Shown one piece after another: positions 8,587-16,959 of a DNA stretch of 52,717 bases. Both the position numbers and the translations under genes were made by a program. This DNA comes from Sulfurimonas sp. SAG-AH-194-C20. GTDB taxonomy: Bacteria; Campylobacterota; Campylobacteria; Campylobacterales; Sulfurimonadaceae. The first letter of the stretch is position 1. Each line of letters opens with the position of its first letter. The stretch is taken from positions 1-52,717 of the forward strand of contig NZ_JAEMVD010000005.1 in the NCBI RefSeq assembly GCF_029215975.1, written 5' to 3'. The notes beneath the pieces were generated by a model. It was given only the letters and a program-made list of their open reading frames with translations. It did no database searches and was not told the origin of the DNA.

Positions 8587-10839
8587 TTATAGCTCTTTTT
8601 TCTCTAAAAAAGGCTGAGGTTTGTCAAAGTAATAGCCTTGAGATTTGTTTACTCCGAGTTTTATGAGTTTGTCATTTATTTCTTTAGTCTCAACAAACTC
8701 AGCAATAGTCTCAATATTCATCTCTTTCGCAAAAGCAACTATTACTGAAGTTATGAGTTCTGAGCGTTTGTTTGTAGTAATCTCTTTTATGATACTTCCA
8801 TCTATTTTGATATAGTCAGCCTGTAAACGCATTAAGTGTTCAAAGTTAGAATACCCTGTACCAAAATCATCAATAGAAATTCGACAGCCATATTTTTTAA
8901 CCATAGTAATGAAGTCCTCAACAGCATCAAAGTTATCTATACTTTCACTCTCAACGATTTCAAAAATAACACGTTGTGAAATATCATACTTCTCTAGTGT
9001 ATATATAATATGCTTATTTATCTCTTCATCTAGTATATCATCAATAGTGATGTTAAAAGAGAAATCATAATCATTATCTTTAAAATCTTCAAACACTTTG
9101 TTTATTACAATTTTTGTGAGTTGCTTATAGAGTTTTGCTTTTTTAGAGATTTCTAAGAAAAAATGCGGGGTAATAATATTTCCCTTTTTATCTATAAGGC
9201 GAATAAGAGCTTCATATTTTCTCTGTTTTGGGTCATTGTTATCAATGATTTTCTGATAAAACATTGTGATTCTATCATCTGAAATAGCATCTTTAATCTC
9301 TTTTATCCACTTAATATTATTTTCATACTCATTATTTAAAGAGAGCTTTTCAGTATATATTTTAATGGACAGTGCTTCTTTTCTTGCTGCAATGATTGCC
9401 ATATGTGTAGTAGTGATAAGTTGCTTATTGTTTTCAAAAGAGATTCCAATCGTAATATTTAAAGAAATTTCTTGTTCATCAATCATTATGCTTGTGTTTG
9501 TACATTTATCAAGAAGGTCTTGGGCATATGCATAAGATTGTGTTAGAGTGTTACTTGAAGATATAAGGATAAACTCATCACCACTTAAGCGATAGAGGCT
9601 CATCTGTGTGTCCAATGAAAAGTTACTGTATATAAAAGTGCTAAATTCAAGTAGTACTGTATCTCCAAAATTTTCACCATATAGATTATTTATATGACTA
9701 AAGTTATCTATATTTATTAAAATTGCTGATAACTTTGTGTCTGTTTTAATATCTTTAATAAGTGCATTTCTGTTTTTAAGACCAGTACCTGTGTCAATGT
9801 AAAGAAGGTTAGTTAACTCATCTTGGTGTTGCATAAGTTTAGTTATATCGTGACGAATGGCGATAAACTCTACTATTTCATTATCTTTATTTAAAATAGG
9901 AGAGATAGTTGTGTCTACCCAATATGCGGATCCATCTTTTCTTGTATTTTGAAGTCTTCCATGCCATGTTTTTTTACTGAGAATTTTTTGCCAAAGCTCT
10001 TCAAATAGTTCACTGGGCGTATGGGGGTTTCTTACGATATTATGGTTGTTCCCAATAATTTCTTCAGCACTGAAACCTGTTATGTTGTAAAAATTGTCAT
10101 TTGCAAATGTGATTGTTCCATCAATATCGGTTTTCGTAACTATTAAGTTGTTATCAATATTCGCTTTATAACTTTGAAGATATGAGATGTTGTCATCAAG
10201 TTCTTGTATCTTGCTTAAAAGAGCATCATGTTTCATCTGTAGTTGTGTATCAGCATTTTTATCTTTTACTTGGATAAAATAGCGAATCAGAAAGTATATT
10301 CCTGATAAAGCTACACTAATATTTAAAATAAAAAAAATTTCCACCGCAAAGTGAGACATTTCAAAATGAGTGATTTGCATAAACCAACTATCTAAAATAG
10401 CGGATAAAACCACAAGAGAGACAAAAGAGTAAAGCCAGTAGAGAGATTTAGCTCCTTTGTCATGAATAAGAGCAGTAATTGGTGCATAAAATGCCCATAT
10501 AAAAATATAACTACTCTGTGTAAACCCACCCAAAGACCACATCAAAAGAAATGGAAGAATTAAAATAAGTGACATTTGTGACTTCTGAACAAAGTGTATG
10601 TTTTTCGTTCTTTTAAAGTAAATAAGAGTTAAAGCTGATACTAGTGCATAAAACATTGGTATGGATGCAGAGAGAAGTTGACCCAGTCCAAAGTATATGA
10701 AAGACCAAATAAACCCAATAGGAGCGATAATCAGGGGAACCATTGTAATGGAAGTTTTTTTCAGTTGTAATGCTTTAGAGTCTGTTGAACTGACTCCAAT
10801 TCTTAGAAGTTTATGTAGCTGTTTAGTGAGAAAATTCAA
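8587..10839 (-). CDS. PAS-GGDEF-EAL cyclic-di-GMP protein with N-terminal membrane sensor
   Basis: This 750-residue protein has about five or six hydrophobic segments in the first 200 residues, then a PAS domain (IVTKTDIDGTITFANDNF and the KDGSAYWVDTTISPI core). A GGDEF domain follows with SGDEF in place of GGDEF (YRLSGDEFILISS), and then an EAL domain. The EAL domain retains EALIRL, FNITIDD, FEIVESES, SIDDFGTGYSNFEHL, KIDG and a C-terminal QGYYFDKPQP, so phosphodiesterase activity looks intact. No RxxD product-inhibition site is visible at the usual place. The start is TTG at 10839, the first plausible one, with a weak distant AGG. It probably converts a membrane or redox signal into c-di-GMP turnover affecting attachment or motility. 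Confidence 0.85.
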   Translation of the reverse strand: MNFLTKQLHKLLRIGVSSTDSKALQLKKTSITMVPLIIAPIGFIWSFIYFGLGQLLSASIPMFYALVSALTLIYFKRTKNIHFVQKSQMSLILILPFLLMWSLGGFTQSSYIFIWAFYAPITALIHDKGAKSLYWLYSFVSLVVLSAILDSWFMQITHFEMSHFAVEIFFILNISVALSGIYFLIRYFIQVKDKNADTQLQMKHDALLSKIQELDDNISYLQSYKANIDNNLIVTKTDIDGTITFANDNFYNITGFSAEEIIGNNHNIVRNPHTPSELFEELWQKILSKKTWHGRLQNTRKDGSAYWVDTTISPILNKDNEIVEFIAIRHDITKLMQHQDELTNLLYIDTGTGLKNRNALIKDIKTDTKLSAILINIDNFSHINNLYGENFGDTVLLEFSTFIYSNFSLDTQMSLYRLSGDEFILISSSNTLTQSYAYAQDLLDKCTNTSIMIDEQEISLNITIGISFENNKQLITTTHMAIIAARKEALSIKIYTEKLSLNNEYENNIKWIKEIKDAISDDRITMFYQKIIDNNDPKQRKYEALIRLIDKKGNIITPHFFLEISKKAKLYKQLTKIVINKVFEDFKDNDYDFSFNITIDDILDEEINKHIIYTLEKYDISQRVIFEIVESESIDNFDAVEDFITMVKKYGCRISIDDFGTGYSNFEHLMRLQADYIKIDGSIIKEITTNKRSELITSVIVAFAKEMNIETIAEFVETKEINDKLIKLGVNKSQGYYFDKPQPFLEKKEL

Positions 10840-10964
10840 ATTTATAATATACCTAGAAAATGTTTTTCGGAATTATATCACAAAAGTATCACAATATAAT
10901 AATTGGAGAGAGTTTAAAGCTTGAAAACTATGGTAAAATTCCATATATAAAAAGAAGGTAGATT

Positions 10965-12257
10965 ATGTCATTTGAAAAACTAGGAATTATTAAGCCACTG
11001 CTCAGTGCAATCAAGGATATGGGATATGAAAATCCCACTATGGTGCAAACACGAGCCATTCCATTAGTTTTAGCTAAAAGTGACATTTTTGCAACGGCTC
11101 AAACAGGTACTGGAAAGACTGCAGCATTTGGACTACCTATACTTCAGCGTTTGCGTAAACCACTTGAAGGAAAGGGTGTTCGTGTTGTGATTCTCTCTCC
11201 TACTCGTGAGCTAAGTATTCAAATTTTTGAAGACTTAGAAAAATATGCTAAAAATATGAAGATTAAAATCATGATTTTAGTTGGTGGTAAAGATTTAGAG
11301 AAACAAAAAGTACAACTTAAAGAGGGTGTAGATATAGTCATTGCTACACCAGGGCGTTTGATGGAGCATACTGAGAGTGGTCTTAGTCTTAAAGATGTTG
11401 AAACATTTGTTCTTGATGAAGCAGATAGAATGTTAGATATGGGTTTTACAAAAGATATACGAAAAATTCACCCACTGTTACCTAAACGCCATCAGTCTTT
11501 ACTCTTTTCTGCAACATATAGTGAAAAGGTGCGTAAACTCTCTAAACTTATCCTCACAAAACCTGCATTTATAGAAACTGCAAAGAAAAACACAACAGTT
11601 GATACTATTAACCAAATAGCATACTTAGTAGATACAGCTCGTAAGGCTGAACTTTTAGCCTACATCATTGGCTCAAGAAATTATCCTCAAGTTCTTGTCT
11701 TTACTCGTACAAAAAAGAGTGCAGATGATCTTTTTATAGAGCTAAAAAAAGATGGACTTAAATGTGGAGTTCTTCATGGGGATAAAACAAAAGCAAATCG
11801 TTTAAAAACTCTTACTCAGTTCAAAGAGGGTGCGTTTAGAGTTCTTGTCGCAACTGACATCGCTTCTCGTGGACTAGACATTGAACACTTGCCTTATGTT
11901 ATAAACTACGAACTGCCTTCTGTTCCTGAAGATTATGTGCATCGTGTTGGTCGAACTGGTCGTGCTGGTCGCAAAGGTGAGGCTATCTCACTCATAGATA
12001 TTTATGAAAAGTATGACATTAGAGATATAGAAAAACTTATCGGGCAAAAGATACCTCAAGAAACAGTAGAAGGCTTTGAGCCTGATCCTACCATCAGACG
12101 TAAAGATGTACAAGAAGTAAAACTCAAAGCAGAGCATAAACGTCCTACTGGTAAAAAAGAACGCCAGTATAATAAAAACACATCAAGTGTTCCAACAACA
12201 AGAAAACAAATAAAAGTTACTAAGAAGAAAAGAAAAACGACTAAACGTGATGGGTAG
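10965..12257 (+). CDS. rhlE: RhlE-type DEAD-box RNA helicase
   Basis: This 430-residue cytoplasmic helicase has a Q motif around GYENPTMVQTRAIP, motif I AQTGTGKT (45-52), motif Ia PTRELS, DEAD box LDEADRMLDMGF near 151-154, SAT motif III, and RGLDIEHLPYV and HRVGRTGRAGRKG in the second RecA domain. The last 50 residues are strongly basic (KERQYNK, KVTKKKRKTTKRDG), as in RhlE-type RNA-binding tails. It likely remodels structured RNA in ribosome assembly or mRNA decay. An AAGGTAG ribosome site precedes the ATG. It overlaps cobA by a few bases, so the helicase promoter probably also serves the plus-strand cobalamin genes. Confidence 0.93.
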   Translation: MSFEKLGIIKPLLSAIKDMGYENPTMVQTRAIPLVLAKSDIFATAQTGTGKTAAFGLPILQRLRKPLEGKGVRVVILSPTRELSIQIFEDLEKYAKNMKIKIMILVGGKDLEKQKVQLKEGVDIVIATPGRLMEHTESGLSLKDVETFVLDEADRMLDMGFTKDIRKIHPLLPKRHQSLLFSATYSEKVRKLSKLILTKPAFIETAKKNTTVDTINQIAYLVDTARKAELLAYIIGSRNYPQVLVFTRTKKSADDLFIELKKDGLKCGVLHGDKTKANRLKTLTQFKEGAFRVLVATDIASRGLDIEHLPYVINYELPSVPEDYVHRVGRTGRAGRKGEAISLIDIYEKYDIRDIEKLIGQKIPQETVEGFEPDPTIRRKDVQEVKLKAEHKRPTGKKERQYNKNTSSVPTTRKQIKVTKKKRKTTKRDG

Positions 12258-12987
12258 AGTTTACCTTACAGGTGCCGGTCCTGGTGACTTAGACCTGCTT
12301 ACTGTTAAAGCACTTCGTATGATTCAAAAAGCAGATATTATCATCTATGATAGACTTGCAAACGCAGAAATACTTAAAGAAGTAAAAGATGGCTGTGAGT
12401 TTTTGTATGTAGGAAAAGAAGATGCAAAACATACCATCCCTCAAAATGAGATAAATGAGATACTTTTTAAAGCTTCACTCAAGCATGATAATATAGTTCG
12501 GCTCAAAGGTGGTGACCCTTTTGTCTTTGGTCGGGGTGGCGAAGAAGCACTTTTTCTAAAAGATAAAAATGTAGCATTTGAAATTATCCCAGGTATAAGT
12601 TCTGCTATCAGTGTTCCAGCTTATGCAGGTATACCTGTTACACATCGCGGTATATCTACTGCGTTTAAAGTCGTAACGGGGCATATATCTGCGGATAAAG
12701 ATAGCTCAAACATAAACTGGAATGATTTAAAAAGTGATGATACTATTGTCTTTTTGATGGGACTTAAAAACATAGACATCATTTGTGAAAAACTACTTTC
12801 ACTTGGTAAACCAAAAGAGTATCCCGTTGCTGTCATATCAAGAGGTACAACTCCTGAACAAAAAGTAGTTGTGGGTACACTTGAAGATATCACTCAAAAG
12901 TCAAAAGGTTTAGCAACTCCGGCCCTTATAGTTATAGGTGAAGTTGTGAAACTACGAGAAAAATTACAATGGTTTGAGAGTCGTTAA
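12250..12987 (+). CDS. cobA: Uroporphyrinogen-III C-methyltransferase (SUMT)
   Basis: This single-domain SUMT of about 245 residues makes precorrin-2 from uroporphyrinogen III with two SAM. The sequence shows the TP-methylase opening VYLTGAGPGDLDLLT, YDRLANAEIL, the VRLKGGDPFVFGRGGEEALFL block, PGISSAISVPAYAGIPVTHRG, and VFLMGLKNI. The preceding GTG at 12247 could also be used; ATG at 12250 is preferred. No CysG-type oxidase/ferrochelatase half is fused. It overlaps the rhlE stop and is followed immediately by cobI (TAATGA), so the two are translationally coupled. Precorrin-2 also feeds siroheme, so the enzyme may serve both pathways. Confidence 0.95.
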   Translation: MGRVYLTGAGPGDLDLLTVKALRMIQKADIIIYDRLANAEILKEVKDGCEFLYVGKEDAKHTIPQNEINEILFKASLKHDNIVRLKGGDPFVFGRGGEEALFLKDKNVAFEIIPGISSAISVPAYAGIPVTHRGISTAFKVVTGHISADKDSSNINWNDLKSDDTIVFLMGLKNIDIICEKLLSLGKPKEYPVAVISRGTTPEQKVVVGTLEDITQKSKGLATPALIVIGEVVKLREKLQWFESR

Positions 12988-13661
12988 TGAATCAAAAATT
13001 ATATATGGTCTCTTTAGGACCCGGTGATGTAGAACTACTAACACTCAAAGCATTGAATGCTTTTAAATCATGTGATACTATCTGTGTCCCTACAAAAAGT
13101 GAAGATAAAAGTTTTACTAAATCTATCACATATAAGATAGTTTCTGAGGCCTTAGAGATACTTGGCATAGAGAAAAACATAGTTCCTGTGTACTCCCCAA
13201 TGCGATTTAACCCTCAAGACTGGGAAGATGAAGCTGACATCGTTTTGAGAGCTTGTGGTGAAGACTCTACTGTTTGTTTTGTAACCCTTGGAGATGCTGG
13301 GATTTATTCGAGTATTTATTATCTTCTTGACATTATAAAAGAGAAAAATATTTCTGTGTATGAGTCTTGTGAGGTAATAGCAGGAGTTACCTCTTTTAGT
13401 GCTGCTAGTGCCGAGGTGAAAAAGGCTCTGTGTTTAGGGGATGAAGCACTTGTTATCAAACCTATTAACCCTAGAGGTGAAGTAAAAACTACTGAGATTT
13501 TAATGCGTCCTAAAATTGGGATGGATACTAGTAGTTTAGGTGAAGGTGATTTTTATACATTTGAAAACATGTACTTAAAAGATGCAAAAATAACACCTTC
13601 TAAGATAGGAAAAGTAAAACGATATATGACACTTTTTATAAACTTTGTGCAAAGAAGATAA
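12987..13661 (+). CDS. cobI: Precorrin-2 C20-methyltransferase (CbiL/CobI)
   Basis: This 224-residue TP-methylase methylates C20 of (cobalt-)precorrin-2. It opens with LYMVSLGPGDVELLTLKAL and has CVPTKSEDKSF, FVTLGDAGIYSSIYYL and EVIAGVTSFSAASAEVKKAL, which are features of the C20 enzyme rather than SUMT. CbiL-type enzymes act after cobalt insertion, consistent with cbiK in the cluster. The start codon overlaps the cobA stop by one base. It is the last plus-strand cobalamin gene before the inserted glycosyltransferases. Confidence 0.92.
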   Translation: MNQKLYMVSLGPGDVELLTLKALNAFKSCDTICVPTKSEDKSFTKSITYKIVSEALEILGIEKNIVPVYSPMRFNPQDWEDEADIVLRACGEDSTVCFVTLGDAGIYSSIYYLLDIIKEKNISVYESCEVIAGVTSFSAASAEVKKALCLGDEALVIKPINPRGEVKTTEILMRPKIGMDTSSLGEGDFYTFENMYLKDAKITPSKIGKVKRYMTLFINFVQRR

Positions 13662-13740
13662 AGTTGTCTTTCATATATGTTTATAATTACTAGGAGAATA
13701 TCTACTTTGATAATGGTTTTTTATATGTGAATCATGAAGA

Positions 13741-13881
13741 CTAAAGGCTTTTTCTCTTGTACATATATTTCCCCAAAACACTTAATATCTTAGAAGTAAT
13801 AATTTCCCAATTACTTTTAGGGTATAAAATAAAAGTGTTCTTTTCATTGTGTGATGTCCTTATAAACTTATGTTTAAATCT
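13741..13881 (-). other. Open fragment without start, possible gene remnant
   Basis: Between cobI and the GT4 gene the minus strand has 46 sense codons from a TGA at 13882-13884 to a TAG at 13741-13743. They read as protein-like text including HNEKNTFILYPKSNWEIITS. There is no start codon in a sensible place. This may be the tail of a decayed gene delivered with the adjacent glycosyltransferases, but a chance open stretch in AT-rich DNA cannot be ruled out. Confidence 0.3.
13794..13816. terminator. Weak hairpin downstream of cobI
   Basis: AAGTAAT and ATTACTT are a 7-bp perfect inverted repeat around a 9-base spacer, 130 bases after the cobI stop. It is AT-rich and followed on the plus strand by only a short TTTT-like stretch, so it is at best a weak terminator. 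Confidence 0.25.
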
Positions 13882-13911
13882 TCATTTGAGATGAATTTTT
13901 TTTCAAAAAGT

Positions 13912-15063
13912 CTAGCGTTTGATAATAAATTTATTATATTCTTGAACTACATATGTCGGTGAATATTCTTCTAAATGTTTTTCAAAGTTTATTTTTTTTT
14001 GTGAGGCCAATACTTCTATAATTTTTTTAGCAAATTCTTGTGTATTAAAACTTGTTAGGTTATTGAGTAAGTCTCCACTCATTATATCGATTGTCCCACC
14101 TCTACCTCGAGTAGAGACTATATTTGTTTTACAAGCTAATGATTCAAGAAGTACATTTGGTAAGCCTTCATTTTTGGAGCTGAAGACAAAAAGGTCTGCA
14201 CATCTTAACCATGGATAGGGGTTAGAAAGAGACCCTGTAAAGTGTACAAATTCTGAAATATTTAATAACATAGCTTGCTTTTGTAAAGCACTTCTAAGGT
14301 TACCACTTCCAACGATAACAAGTTTATGTGTTAGGGACAAATTGTATCTAGCATATGCATATGCGTCTAAAAGAAAAGAGAGATTCTTTACCGGTACTAG
14401 TCTACCGATATTAATGATATATTTTTCATTTATATCAGGCTTATACTCTTCACTTTTTGAGATAATAGAGATAGGATGTATTGGACTGGGAATCACTTTG
14501 AGACTTTTTTGTCTAACACCACTAATTTTAAAATCCTTGACTAGTTCTTTGAAAACACTTGGTGCATTGCATACAATATGTTTACCTGAAAAAATTGTTC
14601 TTTGAAAAAAATCATTTAAAAGTGAATGTGATGTTCTGAGAATATTTACTTGTTGTAGAATAAGATTATCATTATTATAAGCCCAAATCATTTCAAAAGT
14701 ACCTTGTCCTCTAACTATAACCAAGTCAAATTTCCCATACTCTTCTTCTAGTTTTTTGAGCTTATGCTTGAAAATAGGAGTAAGTAGGTGACCTTGAAAA
14801 TAAAAATAACTATGACGGACTAAAGCATTCATAATTTTTGCAAAAATATTTAAAATAGCACCAATAACTGTAAGTTTAAGAATATACTCTAATTTAAAAT
14901 GATGAACTTTCACGAGCTCGCTTGGAGAAAGAACTTGCTTCTTTGTTTTGAAATATATTAAATGAGTTTCGTGACCTTCATTTAGGAAAGTATTGGCTAG
15001 ATTAATAGCTGCTCTTTCCATACCACCGATTTGAAGACTTTTTACAATTACTGCTACTCTCAT
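13912..15063 (-). CDS. Family 4 glycosyltransferase inserted in the cobalamin cluster
   Basis: This 383-residue GT-B enzyme has the N-terminal strand VAVIVKSLQIGGMERAAIN. In the C-terminal domain it has GRLVPVKNLSFLLDAY, VIVGSGNL, the NEGLPNVLLESLACK donor site (EX7E) and VSTRGRGGTIDIM. It resembles WbpH/PglJ-like N-acetylhexosaminyl transferases, but the donor is not identifiable. It is AT-rich relative to the flanking cobalamin genes and, together with the next gene, separates cobI from cobJ. A role in surface glycan synthesis is inferred from family only. Confidence 0.82.
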   Translation of the reverse strand: MRVAVIVKSLQIGGMERAAINLANTFLNEGHETHLIYFKTKKQVLSPSELVKVHHFKLEYILKLTVIGAILNIFAKIMNALVRHSYFYFQGHLLTPIFKHKLKKLEEEYGKFDLVIVRGQGTFEMIWAYNNDNLILQQVNILRTSHSLLNDFFQRTIFSGKHIVCNAPSVFKELVKDFKISGVRQKSLKVIPSPIHPISIISKSEEYKPDINEKYIINIGRLVPVKNLSFLLDAYAYARYNLSLTHKLVIVGSGNLRSALQKQAMLLNISEFVHFTGSLSNPYPWLRCADLFVFSSKNEGLPNVLLESLACKTNIVSTRGRGGTIDIMSGDLLNNLTSFNTQEFAKKIIEVLASQKKINFEKHLEEYSPTYVVQEYNKFIIKR

Positions 15064-15196
15064 TATTTTCCTAAGGTTTAAGTTAATCTATTAATTAGAG
15101 TATAACATATAGATCTATCAAGACTAGTAAAATATTGCTTCTTATTACACTTTTTATTATGCTATCTATAGTAACTATTTTACTCCTGTTTTAGCT

Positions 15197-15231
15197 CCAA
15201 GTGAGTTTGAAAAAGGTATAATTTTACTTGG
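15197..15231 (+). promoter_or_regulatory. Promoter of the GT2 gene with flanking inverted repeat
   Basis: A TATAAT hexamer lies at 15217-15222, 58 bases before the start of the GT2 gene, whose own ribosome site is GAGGA. CCAAGT (15197-15202) and ACTTGG (15226-15231) form an inverted repeat that brackets this -10, so it could act as an operator. The remaining intergenic sequence between the two divergent glycosyltransferases shows nothing else. Confidence 0.45.
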
Positions 15232-15280
15232 TTCGTAATTATCTCATTTTGAGAATATTTAAGACTAGAAGAGGATTAAA

Positions 15281-16117
15281 ATGAGTGATTTGAAAGTAAG
15301 TTTAGTAGTTGCAGTTTATAAAGACATCGAGGCACTAAAGCTAATTGTAGAAAACTTAAAGCTACAAACATATAAAAATTTTGAATTAATAGTTGCAGAA
15401 GATGGTGAAAGCAGTGATATGAGAGAATATATAGAGAGTTTAAAAGAGATTTCTTTTCACATTATTCATGCTACACAAGAAGATAATGGTATTAGAAAAT
15501 CTATGTCCCAAAACAATGCAATACGAGTTTCAACAGGAAAGTATTTAATCTTCATTGATGGTGATTGTATTCCTTACTCAACATTTATTGAGTACCATGT
15601 TAAACTAGCTGAGAATAAATATTTTCTCGGTGGAAAAAGAGTTAATCTTGGACCGAAGTACTCTGCAATGTTAAGAAGTAACAAATTACTTGCTTTGGAT
15701 TTGGAGAAGAACTTTTTTATAAAGTATTTTAATATAAAAAAAGATGCTCTAGAAAAACATTCCGAAGAAGGATTTAGTTTTGCACCTAACTCTTTAATAT
15801 ATAATTTATTTCTAAAAAATAGAAAGAAGAAGTTGGCTTTAGTTGGATGTAATTTTTCTTGCTTTAAAGAAGACATGTTAAAAATAAACGGCTTTAATGA
15901 AGAGCTTGGAGATGCTGCTGTGGCGAGTGATACAGATATTCAATGGCGTTTAGAAGCGATAGGACTAAAAGTTAAATCTTGTAAGTTTGTTGCCAATGAA
16001 TTTCATCTTTACCATAAGCGCTCATCTTCACAGGCCAGAGGCAATACGGAGTTGTATATGTACAATAAAAATCATAATAATTATGTTGCCACACATGGAA
16101 TAGTTAAAAAAGTATAG
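15281..16117 (+). CDS. Family 2 glycosyltransferase inserted in the cobalamin cluster
   Basis: This 278-residue GT-A enzyme begins VSLVVAVYKDIEALKLIVENL and has NFELIVAEDGESSD and the DXD-like LIFIDGDCIPY near residue 95. Its C-terminal block, VASDTDIQWRLEAIGLKVKSC, matches the galactosyltransferase-type second half of polysaccharide GT2 proteins. It is well preceded by a GAGGA ribosome site. It is divergently transcribed from the GT4 gene and ends 14 bases from the convergent cobJ. The pair looks like an acquired surface-glycan module lying where the two cobalamin transcription units meet. Confidence 0.82.
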   Translation: MSDLKVSLVVAVYKDIEALKLIVENLKLQTYKNFELIVAEDGESSDMREYIESLKEISFHIIHATQEDNGIRKSMSQNNAIRVSTGKYLIFIDGDCIPYSTFIEYHVKLAENKYFLGGKRVNLGPKYSAMLRSNKLLALDLEKNFFIKYFNIKKDALEKHSEEGFSFAPNSLIYNLFLKNRKKKLALVGCNFSCFKEDMLKINGFNEELGDAAVASDTDIQWRLEAIGLKVKSCKFVANEFHLYHKRSSSQARGNTELYMYNKNHNNYVATHGIVKKV

Positions 16118-16131
16118 TCTACGATAGTGAC

Positions 16132-16932
16132 TTAATTTACCTTCGTCCACTCTCCTTTTTGTTTTCCATCTAACTCATACTTATTAAGGTACCCACGAGG
16201 TGTTAAAACACGACCATCTTTTGTAAGTTTTGTAGTTGAGTTTCCTATGAGCAGTGTTGTAGACATATTTACATCTGTGTTTGCTGTTCCTGCTTTTATA
16301 AGTTCCTCTGCAGTTGTGATTTTTATCATCTGATCAGGTCTTCCTAAATCACGAGCGATGATTACAACACGGCTTTTTTCTACACCTTTAAGTTGGTCTA
16401 GCATACCTTGGTAAGGTGCTAAACGACTCTTACTCTTAGGATTATATATAGAGATAACAAAATCTGCCTCAATTGCAAAACGAATACGCTTTTGAATAAG
16501 CTCAGCGGCTGTAAGTCTATCTGAGAGTGATATTAGACAGAAGTCTTGGCTTAAAGGTGCTCCAACTTCAGACGCAAGTGCTAAAACAGAACTAATCCCT
16601 GGTAGAGCAGAGTACTCTATCTTATCCCACATATCGTATGTATCTAAAAGCTCTACAACGAGTGAACCCATGGCATAAACATTTGCATCACCATTGCTAA
16701 GCAAGGCTACTGTACGACCCTTTTCAGCCTCATCAATGGCATGCTGTACTCTCTCTATCTCTTTTGTCATAGGAGTAGTAAAAACCTCTTTGTCTGCAAC
16801 TAACTCAGGTAAATCTTTTGCATACTTTGTATAGGCTACGATTAAGTCAGCTTCTCTTATCGCGTTTATAGCTTCATTTGTTAGGTAACGATTACCACCT
16901 GCACCTGTTGATACTAAAGTTAATTTTCCCAT
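16132..16932 (-). CDS. cobJ: Precorrin-3B/cobalt-precorrin-3 C17-methyltransferase
   Basis: This 266-residue TP-methylase carries out C17 methylation and ring contraction. It shows LTLVSTGAGGNRYLTNEAI, VALLSNGDANVYAMGSL, ALPGISSVLALASEVGAPLSQDFCLISLSD in part, and ISIYNPKSKSRLAPYQ, the CbiH/CobJ-specific block. There is no fused CbiG or ferredoxin domain. It is the last gene of the minus-strand cobalamin operon, 27 bases after cbiG. Working with CbiG and CbiD places it in the oxygen-independent route. Confidence 0.93.
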   Translation of the reverse strand: MGKLTLVSTGAGGNRYLTNEAINAIREADLIVAYTKYAKDLPELVADKEVFTTPMTKEIERVQHAIDEAEKGRTVALLSNGDANVYAMGSLVVELLDTYDMWDKIEYSALPGISSVLALASEVGAPLSQDFCLISLSDRLTAAELIQKRIRFAIEADFVISIYNPKSKSRLAPYQGMLDQLKGVEKSRVVIIARDLGRPDQMIKITTAEELIKAGTANTDVNMSTTLLIGNSTTKLTKDGRVLTPRGYLNKYELDGKQKGEWTKVN

Positions 16933-16959
16933 AAGTTCTAATTCCTTAAATGTTATTTT

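Noticed and set aside
12247..12249. GTG as the cobA start
   Set aside because: The directly following ATG gives the normal family N-terminus; both are possible but ATG is preferred.
13662..16131. Insertion sequence or transposon carrying the glycosyltransferases
   Set aside because: No transposase, terminal inverted repeats or target duplication could be seen.
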